DNA from: Mycobacteriales bacterium
GTDB lineage: Bacteria > Actinomycetota > Actinomycetes > BP-191
Direction: 5' to 3'
Length of the DNA stretch: 34,758 nucleotides
Assembly: GCA_035714365.1 (NCBI GenBank)
Contig: DASTMB010000090.1
Location: forward strand, 1-34,758
Shown here: positions 1-7,906 of the stretch, one piece after another
Position numbering within the stretch: position 1 is the stretch's first letter
How the letters are laid out: every line of letters begins with the position of its first letter
Position numbers and translations under genes: made by a program
The notes under the pieces: generated by a model
Databases searched by the model: none
The model's input: only the letters and a program-made list of their open reading frames with translations
What the model was told of the DNA's origin: nothing

Positions 1-1
1 G

Positions 2-391
2 CTCGCTCGTCTGCGCAAGGTCGAGGACGAGGGTGGCTTCACCCTCATCGAGCTCCTCGTCGTCATCATCATCATCGGCATCCTCGCCGCGATCGCGATC
101 CCGTCGTTCCTGAGCCAGCGCAAGAAGGGCTGGGAGGCGGCGTCGAAGTCGGAGCTCCGCAACGCCGCGGTGGCGCAGGAGTCGTACTTCACGGAGAACG
201 CGACGTACACGACGGACAAGACCGCGACCGGCCTCGGCGGCGAGGGCTTCAACGCCTCCACCAAGGTCACGCTGAACGTCGTCAGCGCGAGCTCGACCGC
301 GTACTGCATGAGCGCCGTGCACACCAGCGGTGGCGCGACGTACTACCTGACCAACACCGGTGGCCAGCCCACCACCACGCCCTGCACCTGA
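2..391 (+). CDS. Type IV pilin, major-type (5' end cut off)
   Basis: Open frame entering from the window edge. The start codon lies upstream; only the last residues of the basic leader are visible, followed by the prepilin peptidase site GG|FTLIE with Glu at +5 and the hydrophobic stretch LLVVIIIIGILAAIAIPSF. This is the class III signal and N-terminal helix of type IV pilins, which are cleaved and methylated by PilD and assembled through that helix. The mature chain is about 118 residues, small for a pilin. Two Cys near the C-terminus (in AYCMS and TTPCT) could close a D-region disulfide loop. It is the first gene of a pilus cluster and is followed at once by a strong hairpin terminator, as expected for a highly expressed major subunit. 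That it is the major subunit is an inference from size and position. Confidence 0.93.
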   Translation, partial: LARLRKVEDEGGFTLIELLVVIIIIGILAAIAIPSFLSQRKKGWEAASKSELRNAAVAQESYFTENATYTTDKTATGLGGEGFNASTKVTLNVVSASSTAYCMSAVHTSGGATYYLTNTGGQPTTTPCT

Positions 392-416
392 TCCACCCCG
401 TAACACCTCGCGCGGC

Positions 417-443
417 GGGGCGGCTCCCTCCGGGAGCCGCCCC
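417..443 (+). terminator. Hairpin terminator after the first pilin
   Basis: A perfect 12-bp stem (417-428 with 432-443) encloses a 3-base loop and is almost all G/C. It is followed by gttcgccgttt, a weak T-rich tail. It lies 26 bases after the pilin stop codon, so it would end or dampen transcription and separate the abundant pilin message from the minor pilin genes. Confidence 0.8.
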
Positions 444-489
444 GTTCGCCGTTTCAAGGCCGCCCGCGCCCGCGCCGATACCTCCCCGT

Positions 490-900
490 ATGGACGGCGG
501 CGCGACGCGTGACGAGGGCTTCACGCTGATCGAGCTCCTCGTCGTGATCGTGGTCCTGGCCGTGCTGGCCGCCATCGCGATCCCGAACTTCCTCGCGCAG
601 CGCGACAAGGCGCACCGCACCTCCGCCGTCTCCGACATGAAGCACGCGGCGCTGGCGATCGAGAGCTGGGCCGTCGACCACGAGGGCTCCTACGCCGGCC
701 TGAACGGCGCGACGCAGGACACGCCGGCGCTGACCGACGAGGGCTTCCGCAGCACCGACTGGGTGTCGGTGACCGTGAGCGCGACCCACGACTCCTACTG
801 CATCCGCGGGACGAACGAGCGGCTGCCCGGCAAGGAGTTCGTCTTCCGTAATGCGGACGGCGTAGTCGAGATGGGCTCTCCGGGCGCCATCCCGTGCTGA
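490..900 (+). CDS. Second type IV pilin
   Basis: A 136-residue prepilin with a short leader (MDGGATRDEG) cut before FTLIE, Glu at +5, and the helix LLVVIVVLAVLAAIAIPNF. Two Cys, in SYCIRG and at the very C-terminus (IPC), define a D-region-like loop as in the preceding pilin. The helix and the FLAQRDKA segment closely resemble the first pilin, so the two are probably paralogs; this one may be an alternative or minor subunit. The ATG at 490 is chosen because it gives a typical short leader, although no good Shine-Dalgarno sequence precedes it. It follows the terminator at 417-443 and so probably has its own promoter. Confidence 0.9.
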   Translation: MDGGATRDEGFTLIELLVVIVVLAVLAAIAIPNFLAQRDKAHRTSAVSDMKHAALAIESWAVDHEGSYAGLNGATQDTPALTDEGFRSTDWVSVTVSATHDSYCIRGTNERLPGKEFVFRNADGVVEMGSPGAIPC

Positions 901-970
901 CGCGCTCAACTCGGGCACCGGGGGAGCCGAAGTGATGGGAAGCCGTCCACTCCCCCCAGGAGCCTTCCGT

Positions 971-2584
971 ATGACCGACACTCCGCACCGCCGCCTCCGG
1001 CGAGCAGCGGGCTGCCTGCGTCCCGGGGAGCGCCGCCGCCGTCGCCTCGCCGGCGACGAGGGGTTCACGCTCCCCGAGATGATGGTCGCGTTGATGATCA
1101 TCGGTCTCGTCCTGCTGACCACGGGCGGGGCGCTGATCACCTCGGTCGTCGCGCAGCGGCTCCAGGAGCGGAACGTCCGCGGCACCCAGCTCGGCAACGC
1201 GATCGTCGAGCAGATGCGCGCGCTGCCCTGGGACTCGCTCGGCTTCTACGCGTCGGACTCCGGCTACACCGCGACGTACCAGAGCCGCGAGACGGTGACG
1301 CTGGCGGAGGTGTCGCCGCACGACTCGCGCGTCCCGAGCCCGGCGCCGTACACGGTCACCCAGGGCGGGATCAGCTACACCGCCCAGGTGCACGTCGTCT
1401 GGGAGGACGACGCCTCCGACGGCACCGGCGCCGCCGACACGAACGGCACCCACGACTTCAAGCACGTCTACGTCGACCTGTCCTGGCTCGGCGCGAAGGC
1501 GACGCGCAGCGTCTCCGTCGAGGGCACCCGCGCGCCGACGATCGAGGAGGTCGCGCCGGCGGGGCAGGCGGCGGTCACGCCGTTCGTCATCAAGAGCTAC
1601 GCGGCGACGCCGACCACCTCGACGATCGACGGCTCCGGGCTCACGACGGCGACGCTCGCGTTCAGCGCGACGACGTCCACGGTCGCCACGTCGATGACCA
1701 TCTCGTACAAGGACCGCAACAACACGACGAAGACGCTGGCCATGTCCGCGCCGGCCGGCACCGGGTCCACCTGGACGGCGTCGCTGCCGACCGGCTCCGG
1801 GCCGTTCAACAGCGGGTCGGTGACCTACTCGCTGGCGGCCGTCGGGCCGCTGGGCGCGGCCGCGTCGAGCAACGTGTCGGTCAGCTACTCCGTCAGCACC
1901 ACGCCGTCGTTCAACATCGACACGCACGCCGTGAGCCCGTCGTCGGTGCAGCTCGACGCGGCCGGCTACACGACGCAGCAGATGACCGTCACGGTCCACA
2001 CGACGACGCCCGCCTCCGCCGTCAGCGTCAAGTACGCCGGCAAGACGGGGACGTCGGCCGGGTTCGCGCTGAACAGCAGCGACGCCGGGCAGACCTGGAC
2101 CAAGGTGTTCCCGGTGGGGACGGGGCCGTTCAACAGCGGCGGCTCGACGTTCACGGTCACCGGCACCTCGCAGGGCGGCGCCACGGCGCAGTGGGCCACG
2201 ACCGTCACGATGCTCGCCGCGTCGGCGACGCCCGTCGCGATCGTCGGCGTCACGGTCTCGCCGACGCCGTTCTGCGTCAGTGACTCCGCCTACACACTCT
2301 GGCAGAGCACGATCTACTACATCGGCGTCTCCGGCGTGAGCTCCACGGACGTCGTGGACGTGACGTTCAACGACGACTCCAAGACGAGCGCGAGCCTGAC
2401 CAACGGCTTCCTCTACAACGGCTACTACGTCTTCCAGACCACCCTGCCGACCACGATGAAGTGGTCGGCCGCGGGGACCGCCCTGGTCGCCTCGATCAAC
2501 GCCCGCCGCGTCTCGGACAACACGCAGACGCCGGGCAACTACTCGACCACCATCAAGCGCACCAGCAAGGCGAACCAGTGCTGA
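971..2584 (+). CDS. Large minor prepilin with three tandem extracellular modules
   Basis: A 537-residue protein. A 31-residue Arg-rich leader ends at the peptidase site EG|FTLPE (G31/F32), followed by the hydrophobic helix MMVALMIIGLVLLTTGGALI. A PilV/PulJ-like stem runs to about residue 200. Then come three Thr/Ser-rich beta-type modules, each starting with TP, at about residues 203-310, 311-419 and 420-537. The first two share the signature GxTW..(L/F)P.G.GPFNSG and look like Ig/FN3-type folds. The start at 971 is preferred over an in-frame ATG at 932 because AGGAG lies 8 bases before it. The protein would sit in or at the tip of the pilus and display the modules outside. An adhesin role is inference. 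The gene ends in a 7-base overlap with the next start. Confidence 0.88.
   Translation: MTDTPHRRLRRAAGCLRPGERRRRRLAGDEGFTLPEMMVALMIIGLVLLTTGGALITSVVAQRLQERNVRGTQLGNAIVEQMRALPWDSLGFYASDSGYTATYQSRETVTLAEVSPHDSRVPSPAPYTVTQGGISYTAQVHVVWEDDASDGTGAADTNGTHDFKHVYVDLSWLGAKATRSVSVEGTRAPTIEEVAPAGQAAVTPFVIKSYAATPTTSTIDGSGLTTATLAFSATTSTVATSMTISYKDRNNTTKTLAMSAPAGTGSTWTASLPTGSGPFNSGSVTYSLAAVGPLGAAASSNVSVSYSVSTTPSFNIDTHAVSPSSVQLDAAGYTTQQMTVTVHTTTPASAVSVKYAGKTGTSAGFALNSSDAGQTWTKVFPVGTGPFNSGGSTFTVTGTSQGGATAQWATTVTMLAASATPVAIVGVTVSPTPFCVSDSAYTLWQSTIYYIGVSGVSSTDVVDVTFNDDSKTSASLTNGFLYNGYYVFQTTLPTTMKWSAAGTALVASINARRVSDNTQTPGNYSTTIKRTSKANQC
1577..2227 (+). repeat. Two tandem Ig-like modules within the minor pilin gene
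   Basis: Module 1 is 1577-1900 (108 codons) and module 2 is 1901-2227 (109 codons). They align along their length and share the exact 17-base string gggccgttcaacagcgg at 1799-1815 and 2123-2139. A third, more divergent module of about 118 codons follows to the end of the gene. This points to an old internal duplication. Confidence 0.7.
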
Positions 2585-3153
2585 CGAGACTGCGGCCGCG
2601 CCACGCGGCGGACGGCGGCTACACGCTCATCGAGCTGCTCGTCGTCATGATGCTGATGACCGTCGTCGGGACGATGGTGACCACCGGGCTGGTGTCGTCG
2701 ATGCGCGCGGCCCGCCGCGGCCAGAACCGCACCTACACCACCGCGGACGTGTCCCGGGCGGTCGAGCGGATGTCGAAGCAGCTCCGGGCGGCCACCCCGC
2801 TCGTCAGCGGCTCCGCGACGGCGGTCTCCGCGGAGACCTACCACAGCAACGTCCGCTACCGGTACACGTACACGTACACGAGCGCCACGGGCACGATCAC
2901 CGAGACGGTCGCGCGGTACGCGAGCGCGACCGCCGTCTCGCCCTCGTCGACCACCACGAGCACGCTGATCAAGAACGTCACCGGCTCCGCGACGATGTTC
3001 GCCTACTACGACCGCGACAACGTCGTGGTCGACCCGGCGACCTCGCTGCGGGACGTGGCGCGGATCGTCATCGCGGTCACCGCGAAGCCGTCCGAGCAGC
3101 AGCCCATCTCGGTCTCCACCGACGTGTACCTCCGCAACTTCACCGCACTGTGA
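2578..3153 (+). CDS. Pseudopilin / minor prepilin (PilW/PulJ-like)
   Basis: A 191-residue prepilin. The start is GTG 2578, overlapping the stop of the upstream prepilin gene and preceded by AAGG, so the two are translationally coupled. The leader MLTRLRPRHAADGG ends at G14, and the mature protein starts YTLIELLVVMMLMTVVGTMV. Tyr instead of Phe at +1 is slightly unusual, while Glu at +5 is kept. The remainder is Thr/Ser-rich with no Cys. Size, class III signal and position between a large prepilin and a PilX-like gene suit a minor pilin that helps prime pilus assembly. Assignment to a named subfamily is not possible by eye. Confidence 0.85.
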   Translation: MLTRLRPRHAADGGYTLIELLVVMMLMTVVGTMVTTGLVSSMRAARRGQNRTYTTADVSRAVERMSKQLRAATPLVSGSATAVSAETYHSNVRYRYTYTYTSATGTITETVARYASATAVSPSSTTTSTLIKNVTGSATMFAYYDRDNVVVDPATSLRDVARIVIAVTAKPSEQQPISVSTDVYLRNFTAL

Positions 3154-3162
3154 GGAAGACCC

Positions 3163-4359
3163 ATGCGCCGACTCGTCCGTAAGCGCCAGGCCGGCGACGA
3201 CGCCGGCTCGATGGTGCTCGCGCTCGTCGTCATCCTGATGACGGGGACGATCATCACGGGCCTGTCCGTCGTCATGATCAACGGCCAGACGCAGAGCCGC
3301 TTCGACCAGAACTACACGAACGCGCTGCACGGCGCCGACGCGGGCCTCCAGCAGGCGCTGTTCCAGGCGAACAGCGGGAAGACGCCCACCACCAGCTGCA
3401 CCTCGGCGGCGCCCTGCCTCGACGGCGACGTGAAGTTCTGGTGGAGCACCGCCACGACCACGAACGGCTGGACGGTCACCTCCGTCGGCCAGCGCGGGGC
3501 GGTCAAGCGTACCGTCGTCGCGGACGTCGTCAAGGCGCCGCGGTTCTTCCTCGCGGCGTTCGGCGACAAGGAGATCGAGCTCAAGGGCTCCAACGGCGCC
3601 GACTCGTACAACCACCTCACCGGCGCCACCGACACCGGCAACGGTGCGCTCGGCAGCAACGGTGACGTCAACATGGACGGCGCGAGCACCCACGCCGACC
3701 TCGTCGACCTCTACAACCACGACACCGCGCACAACACCTGCACCCAGTCCGGCAACGGCGACGGCTGCGACAACGTCGCCACCGTCGGCCCCAAGCTGGA
3801 CCTGGCCAGCGACCAGAACATGCAGTTCATCAACGACCAGCTCGCCGCGTGCGCCTCGGTCGAGACGCTGCCCGACTGGGTCGCGAGCGCCAACAGCGGC
3901 ACCATCGCGCCGCGTGGCTTCGGCGTCCCGTGGTGCTTCAACACCCTGACGTTCGACGTCAACACCACCGTCACCGGGACCGACGCCAACCCGGTGGTCA
4001 TCTTCGTCAAGGGCCAGATCGACATCGGCCAGGGCATCAACGTCAACTGCGGCACCTGCTCCAACACGCCCGCCACGCCCACCGCCAGCAACCTGCTCAT
4101 CTACAGCGCCGGCTCCACCGACACCGAGTCCGTCGGCATCGGCAACCAGTCGAAGTTCGCCGGCGCCATCTACGCGCCCCGCGCCGGCTGCCTCGGCAAC
4201 CCCAGCGCCGCCCAGGCGGACATCTACGGCGCGCTGATCTGCGGCTCCATCGGCCGCATCACGTCCGGCAACCAGGGCGGCTGGTCGTTCCACTTCGACG
4301 ACGCCCTCACCAGCATCGGCACCGGCGGCTACCGCATCACCCGCTGGGACGAGAAATAG
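3163..4359 (+). CDS. PilX-like pilus assembly protein, Cys-rich
   Basis: A 398-residue protein starting at ATG 3163, with GAGGAAG just upstream and 9 bases after the previous gene. The N-terminus is MRRLVRKRQAGDDAGS followed by a hydrophobic helix (about residues 17-39). It lacks a GFTLIE site, as is typical of the PilX_N type of minor pilus proteins. The long exported part has ten Cys, several in close pairs (CTSAAPC, CTQSGNGDGC, NCGTC), suggesting disulfides. Its second half is a repetitive beta-like Gly/Asn/Ser-rich region. It follows two minor prepilin genes, matching the usual prepilin-prepilin-PilX order. A role in pilus priming or function is likely; the exact role is unknown. Confidence 0.8.
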   Translation: MRRLVRKRQAGDDAGSMVLALVVILMTGTIITGLSVVMINGQTQSRFDQNYTNALHGADAGLQQALFQANSGKTPTTSCTSAAPCLDGDVKFWWSTATTTNGWTVTSVGQRGAVKRTVVADVVKAPRFFLAAFGDKEIELKGSNGADSYNHLTGATDTGNGALGSNGDVNMDGASTHADLVDLYNHDTAHNTCTQSGNGDGCDNVATVGPKLDLASDQNMQFINDQLAACASVETLPDWVASANSGTIAPRGFGVPWCFNTLTFDVNTTVTGTDANPVVIFVKGQIDIGQGINVNCGTCSNTPATPTASNLLIYSAGSTDTESVGIGNQSKFAGAIYAPRAGCLGNPSAAQADIYGALICGSIGRITSGNQGGWSFHFDDALTSIGTGGYRITRWDEK

Positions 4360-4393
4360 GCCGCTCGCCCCTCCCGTCCGCACGCAGGCGGTG

Positions 4394-4462
4394 GCTACTG
4401 GTGAGTAGCGACGCCGCCGTTCACCGAGTGCGCTGGTCGCGCTGCCGCTACTCACCAGTAGC
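4394..4462. repeat. Perfect 17-bp inverted repeat with nested palindromes
   Basis: gctactggtgagtagcg at 4394-4410 recurs as its exact reverse complement at 4446-4462, 35 bases apart. Each arm is itself a small palindrome, CTACT-GGTG-AGTAG. It lies in the 140-base gap between the PilX-like gene and pilD. It could fold as a long transcript hairpin (terminator) or act as a pair of protein-binding sites. No T-tract follows it. Confidence 0.85.
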
Positions 4463-4484
4463 GCTGCTTCGCGGCGGGCCCGGC

Positions 4485-4490
4485 TAGGGT
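4485..4490 (+). promoter_or_regulatory. Possible -10 box of pilD (near-leaderless)
   Basis: TAGGGT fits the actinobacterial -10 pattern TAnnnT and ends 9 bases before the pilD ATG. No Shine-Dalgarno sequence and no clear -35 is present. A short-leader or leaderless transcript is possible but unproven. Confidence 0.35.
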
Positions 4491-4499
4491 GGACGCACC

Positions 4500-5282
4500 A
4501 TGATCGTTGTCGCGTGCGCCGTCCTCGGGCTGCTCGTCGGGTCGTTCCTCAACGTCGTGATCTGGCGCGTCCCGCGCGGCGAGAGCGTCGTGTCGCCGCC
4601 GTCGCACTGCCCGGGCTGCGACAACCCGATCAGCCCGCGCGACAACGTCCCCGTGCTGTCCTGGCTGCTGCTGCGCGGCCGCTGCCGCCACTGCGGCGAG
4701 CCGATCAGCGCCCGTTACCCGGCGGTCGAGCTGCTCACGGCGGGCGTCTTCGCGGCCATGGGGGCGCGGTTCGGGCTGAGCTGGGCGCTGCCGGCGTTCC
4801 TCTACCTCGGCGCCGTCTCCGTGGCGCTGGCGCTCATCGACCTGGACCACCACCGGCTGCCCAACGCCCTCACGCTGCCCAGCTACCCGGTGGGGGCGGT
4901 GCTGCTGGCGGGGGCGGCGTTCGCGGAGGCGGACGACCCGGCGCACGTCCTGCTGCGCGCGGCGCTCGGCATGGTCATCCTCTGGGTCGTCTACTACCTG
5001 CTCTGGTGGCTCTCCCGCGGCAAGGGCATCGGCTTCGGCGACGTGCGCCTGTCCGGCGTCCTCGGCCTCTACCTGGCGTACCTGGGCTGGGACGTGTGGT
5101 TCACCGGCTGGATGCTGACGTTCTTCGCGGGCGGTCTGTTCGGGATCGCCCTGATCGTCCTGCGCCGCGCCACGCGCAAGAGCAAGGTGCCGTACGGCCC
5201 GTTCATGATCGTGGGGAGCCTCGTCGCCGTCTGGGTGGGGGCGTGGATCGCCGACGCCTACCTCGGCGCCACCGTCGGCTGA
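4500..5282 (+). CDS. pilD: Prepilin peptidase / N-methyltransferase PilD
   Basis: A 260-residue polytopic membrane protein of the A24 aspartic peptidase family. It removes the leader of type IV prepilins and methylates the new N-terminus. The N-terminal domain carries the zinc-binding pairs C37-x2-C40 and C62-x2-C65 (HCPGCDNPI and RCRHCGEPI). The catalytic aspartates lie in IDLDH (114-118) and GFGD (178-181), both well conserved. About seven hydrophobic segments follow. It starts at ATG 4500; there is no good Shine-Dalgarno, but a possible -10 box lies just upstream. It would process the four prepilins encoded upstream. Length is normal for the family. Confidence 0.97.
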   Translation: MIVVACAVLGLLVGSFLNVVIWRVPRGESVVSPPSHCPGCDNPISPRDNVPVLSWLLLRGRCRHCGEPISARYPAVELLTAGVFAAMGARFGLSWALPAFLYLGAVSVALALIDLDHHRLPNALTLPSYPVGAVLLAGAAFAEADDPAHVLLRAALGMVILWVVYYLLWWLSRGKGIGFGDVRLSGVLGLYLAYLGWDVWFTGWMLTFFAGGLFGIALIVLRRATRKSKVPYGPFMIVGSLVAVWVGAWIADAYLGATVG

Positions 5283-5489
5283 CCCCGCCGCCACACCGCG
5301 GGCGTAGCCCCATCGGGTGACCGCCGCTCGGCGCAACGCGGGCGCGCGCCCGGAGCAGCCGAGTGCGACGAAATCCTCAAGCCGTCACCCACCGCGACCG
5401 ATTGCTTGCTTGTACGTCCGCCAGAACGAGTACCGAACCGGGCGCACATCCTGTACGGCTCACCGTCCGTGAGCAGAGAGGGATCAGTC
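5283..5489 (+). other. Gap between pilD and pilM
   Basis: About 200 bases without a gene. A 14-base G/C palindrome (CGGGCGCGCGCCCG, 5339-5352) could be a weak terminator for pilD. The stretch from about 5390 to 5460 is less GC-rich and holds TTGCTT and TACCGA in promoter-like order but with 19-base spacing. A promoter for pilM is expected here; I cannot place it with confidence. Confidence 0.35.
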
Positions 5490-6548
5490 GTGGGAGTCAA
5501 GACCGCAGTGGGGCTCGACATCGGGACCTCCAGCGTGCGGGCGGCCGAGATGAACCTGAGCAAGCGGCCGGCCGTGCTGGAGCGCTTCGGCCAGGTCGCG
5601 CTGCCGCCGGGCACCGTGCGCGACGGCGAGGTCGTCGACCCGGACACCGTCGCGCGCGCCATCAAGCAGCTCTGGGCGACCGCCAAGTTCTCGACCAAGA
5701 AGGTCGTGCTGGGCGTGTCGAACCAGAAGGTGATCGTCCGGCAGGTGGACCTGCCCTGGCTGCCCGCGGACGAGCTGCGCAAGTCGCTCGCGTTCCAGGT
5801 CCAGGACTTCATCCCGATCCCGGTCGAGCAGGCGATCCTCGACTTCCACCCGTTGGAGGAGTTCACCAACGAGTCCGGCGGCCGGATGATCCGCGTCCTG
5901 CTTGTCGCCGCGTCGCGCGACATGGTCGCCGCGGCGATGGAGGCGGCGCAGCGCGCGGGCCTGACGCCGGTCATGGTGGACCTGACGCCGTTCGCGATGC
6001 TGCGGGCCCTCGCCCCGGTCGACGCGGCGGGCTTCGCCGCCGAGGCCGAGGCGCTCGTCGACGTCGGCGCCAGCGTCACGAACATCGTCGTCCACCAGGG
6101 CGGGGTGCCGCGGTTCGTCCGCATCCTGCTCATGGGCGGCAACGACGTGACCGACGCGGTGGCCGAGCGCATGGGCGTCCCGGTCGAGCAGGCCGAGGCC
6201 CTCAAGTGGCAGACCGGCATGGGCGCCGGCGCCTACGAGGGCGCCTCGCCCGCCGCGCGGGTCATCGACCAGCACGCGGGCCAGTTCCTCGAGGAGGTCC
6301 GGGGCTCGCTCGACTACTACCTCGCCCAGCCGCAGGCCGCCCGCCTGTCGCGCGTCGTCGTCAGCGGCGGCGGCGCGCAGCTCGCCGGCCTGGTGCAGCG
6401 CCTCGGCGAGGTCCTGCGGGTCCCGGTCGTCCCGGGCCGCCCGCTCTCGAACGTCCGCATCGGCAAGCTCGGTCTCTCCGAGGAACAGCTCGGTCACGTG
6501 GAACCGCTCGCCACCGTGCCCGTTGGACTCGCGATGGGGGTGGCGTAA
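5490..6548 (+). CDS. pilM: Type IV pilus actin-like protein PilM
   Basis: A 352-residue cytoplasmic ATPase-fold protein of the PilM/FtsA family. Visible nucleotide-binding motifs are GLDIGTSSVRAAE at the N-terminus (phosphate 1), DVGASVTNIVV in the middle (phosphate 2) and VVSGGGAQLAGL near the C-terminus (adenosine). PilM polymer or ring binds the N-terminal tail of PilN and links the cytoplasmic motor side to the PilN/PilO membrane complex. The GTG at 5490 is chosen because GAGAGGG lies just upstream and the chain then begins with the family's N-terminal beta strand. An in-frame ATG at 5406 would add 28 poorly conserved residues. The next gene starts directly after the stop. Confidence 0.96.
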   Translation: MGVKTAVGLDIGTSSVRAAEMNLSKRPAVLERFGQVALPPGTVRDGEVVDPDTVARAIKQLWATAKFSTKKVVLGVSNQKVIVRQVDLPWLPADELRKSLAFQVQDFIPIPVEQAILDFHPLEEFTNESGGRMIRVLLVAASRDMVAAAMEAAQRAGLTPVMVDLTPFAMLRALAPVDAAGFAAEAEALVDVGASVTNIVVHQGGVPRFVRILLMGGNDVTDAVAERMGVPVEQAEALKWQTGMGAGAYEGASPAARVIDQHAGQFLEEVRGSLDYYLAQPQAARLSRVVVSGGGAQLAGLVQRLGEVLRVPVVPGRPLSNVRIGKLGLSEEQLGHVEPLATVPVGLAMGVA

Positions 6549-7226
6549 GTGGCGGCCACGCAGCTCGGGAGCAGCACGACCACGGCGGTCGCGCCGAAGG
6601 TCAACCTGCTCCCGCCGGAGATCGCCGAGAAGGCGCGGCTCCGCAAGGCGCAGCTCGCGATGGCGGGCACCGGCCTCGCGGCCGTCGCCGTCGTCGGCCT
6701 GCTGTACACGCAGCAGACCGCGAAGGTGTCGGAGGCCCGCGCGGCCAAGGACGAGGCCGTCGCGACCAACGTCGACCTCCAGACCGAGCTCCACAAGCTG
6801 GACAACGTGCAGCAGACGCGCGTGAAGGTCGACGCGGCCAAGGCCACGCTGGCCTCCGCGATGGCCCAGGAGGTCACCTGGTCCACGTACCTGCACGACA
6901 TGACGCTGACCATCCCGGAGGAGGTCTGGCTCACCAGCTTCAACGCGCAGGTGAACCCGCCCGTCACCACCCCCGGCGCCACCGCACCGGTCCTCGACCC
7001 GGGCATCGGCGTCGTCACGATCAACGGCGTGGCGTTCTCGCACGACGACGTGGCCGCCTGGCTGGAGAGCCTGGCGAAGGAGAAGGGATACGCGAACCCC
7101 TACTTCACGCAGGCCGTCGAGGGCGAGATCAACAAGCGCACCGTCGTGAACTTCACCTCGACCGTGAACCTCACCCCGGCCGCGCTGTCCGGCCGGTACA
7201 CGAACCCGAAGGGACTGGAGCGATGA
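6549..7226 (+). CDS. pilN: Type IV pilus alignment protein PilN
   Basis: A 225-residue bitopic membrane protein. The cytoplasmic N-terminus has VNLLPPE (residues 18-24), the conserved NLLP element by which PilN docks in the PilM groove. One membrane helix follows (about 36-56), then a coiled coil and a periplasmic-type domain. PilN pairs with PilO to form the alignment subcomplex. GTG 6549 follows the pilM stop with no gap, and the end overlaps pilO by 4 bases (ATGA), so the three genes are translationally coupled. In a monoderm actinobacterium the outer domain would lie in the wall zone. Confidence 0.93.
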   Translation: MAATQLGSSTTTAVAPKVNLLPPEIAEKARLRKAQLAMAGTGLAAVAVVGLLYTQQTAKVSEARAAKDEAVATNVDLQTELHKLDNVQQTRVKVDAAKATLASAMAQEVTWSTYLHDMTLTIPEEVWLTSFNAQVNPPVTTPGATAPVLDPGIGVVTINGVAFSHDDVAAWLESLAKEKGYANPYFTQAVEGEINKRTVVNFTSTVNLTPAALSGRYTNPKGLER

Positions 7227-7897
7227 CCAAGCTCCGGCAGCTCTGGCTGCTGACGGCGGTGGGGTCGCTCGCGGTCCTCGCGGCCGGCTACTTCCTCCTC
7301 GTCTCGCCGAAGTCGAACGAGGCGTCCGCGCTGCGCGACGACGTCGAGACCCAGCTCCAGGCGAACACCAAGCTCAAGTCGCAGATCGCGATGCTGAACA
7401 AGCAGAAGAAGGACCTGCCGCGGCTCCAGGCGGAGCTGGAGAAGTTCGCGTCGCGGATCCCCGCCGACGACCCGGGCCTCCCGGCGTTCGTCCGGTCGCT
7501 GTCGGACGCCGCCGAGAACGCCGGCGCCGAGCTGGTCGGCGTCTCGCCGGCGAGCCCGGTGCGCGTGCAGGCGGCCCCGACCGCCGGCACCGTGACCGCC
7601 GCCGCGGCGGCCGGCCCCGGCCTGGCGCTCGCGCAGATCCCGGTGAGCGTGCAGGTGTCCGGCAGCTACAGCCAGATCTCGCAGTTCTTCAGCGAGGTCG
7701 AGGGCCTGTCCCGCGCGTTCCTCATCACGAACGTCGCCGTGCAGCCGGACAAGAAGGCGGCGAACCCGTCCGAGGCCGGTACGGCCGCCGTCGACCGGTA
7801 CCGGCTGAGCGCGTCGCTGTCCGGCAACCTGTTCATGACCACCACCGCCGTCGCTGCGCCCGCCCCGGTCAAGCCGGTCGCGGACGAGACGAAGTAG
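7223..7897 (+). CDS. pilO: Type IV pilus alignment protein PilO
   Basis: A 224-residue bitopic membrane protein. A short cytoplasmic tail is followed by a membrane helix (about 8-27), a coiled coil (about 35-75; LRDDVETQLQANTKLKSQ and on) and a ferredoxin-like outer domain. The segment VSGSYSQISQFFSEVEGL is typical of PilO. A low-complexity Ala/Gly/Pro insert lies at about residues 115-130. It forms heterodimers with PilN. The start overlaps the pilN stop. The Pro/Ala/Val-rich C-terminal tail (after LFMTTT) is probably disordered. Confidence 0.93.
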   Translation: MTKLRQLWLLTAVGSLAVLAAGYFLLVSPKSNEASALRDDVETQLQANTKLKSQIAMLNKQKKDLPRLQAELEKFASRIPADDPGLPAFVRSLSDAAENAGAELVGVSPASPVRVQAAPTAGTVTAAAAAGPGLALAQIPVSVQVSGSYSQISQFFSEVEGLSRAFLITNVAVQPDKKAANPSEAGTAAVDRYRLSASLSGNLFMTTTAVAAPAPVKPVADETK

Positions 7898-7906
7898 GAG
7901 ACCGGG

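Noticed and set aside
932-970. ATG 932 as the start of the large minor prepilin
   Set aside because: It would add 13 residues to an already long leader and has no good Shine-Dalgarno; ATG 971 has AGGAG at 8 bases.
2461-2577. ATG 2461 as the start of the second minor prepilin gene
   Set aside because: It would overlap the preceding gene by more than 120 bases and give a 53-residue Arg/Gln-rich leader; GTG 2578 gives a normal 14-residue leader.
5406-5489. ATG 5406 as the start of pilM
   Set aside because: The added residues do not resemble PilM, and GTG 5490 has GAGAGGG upstream and starts right at the family's first strand.
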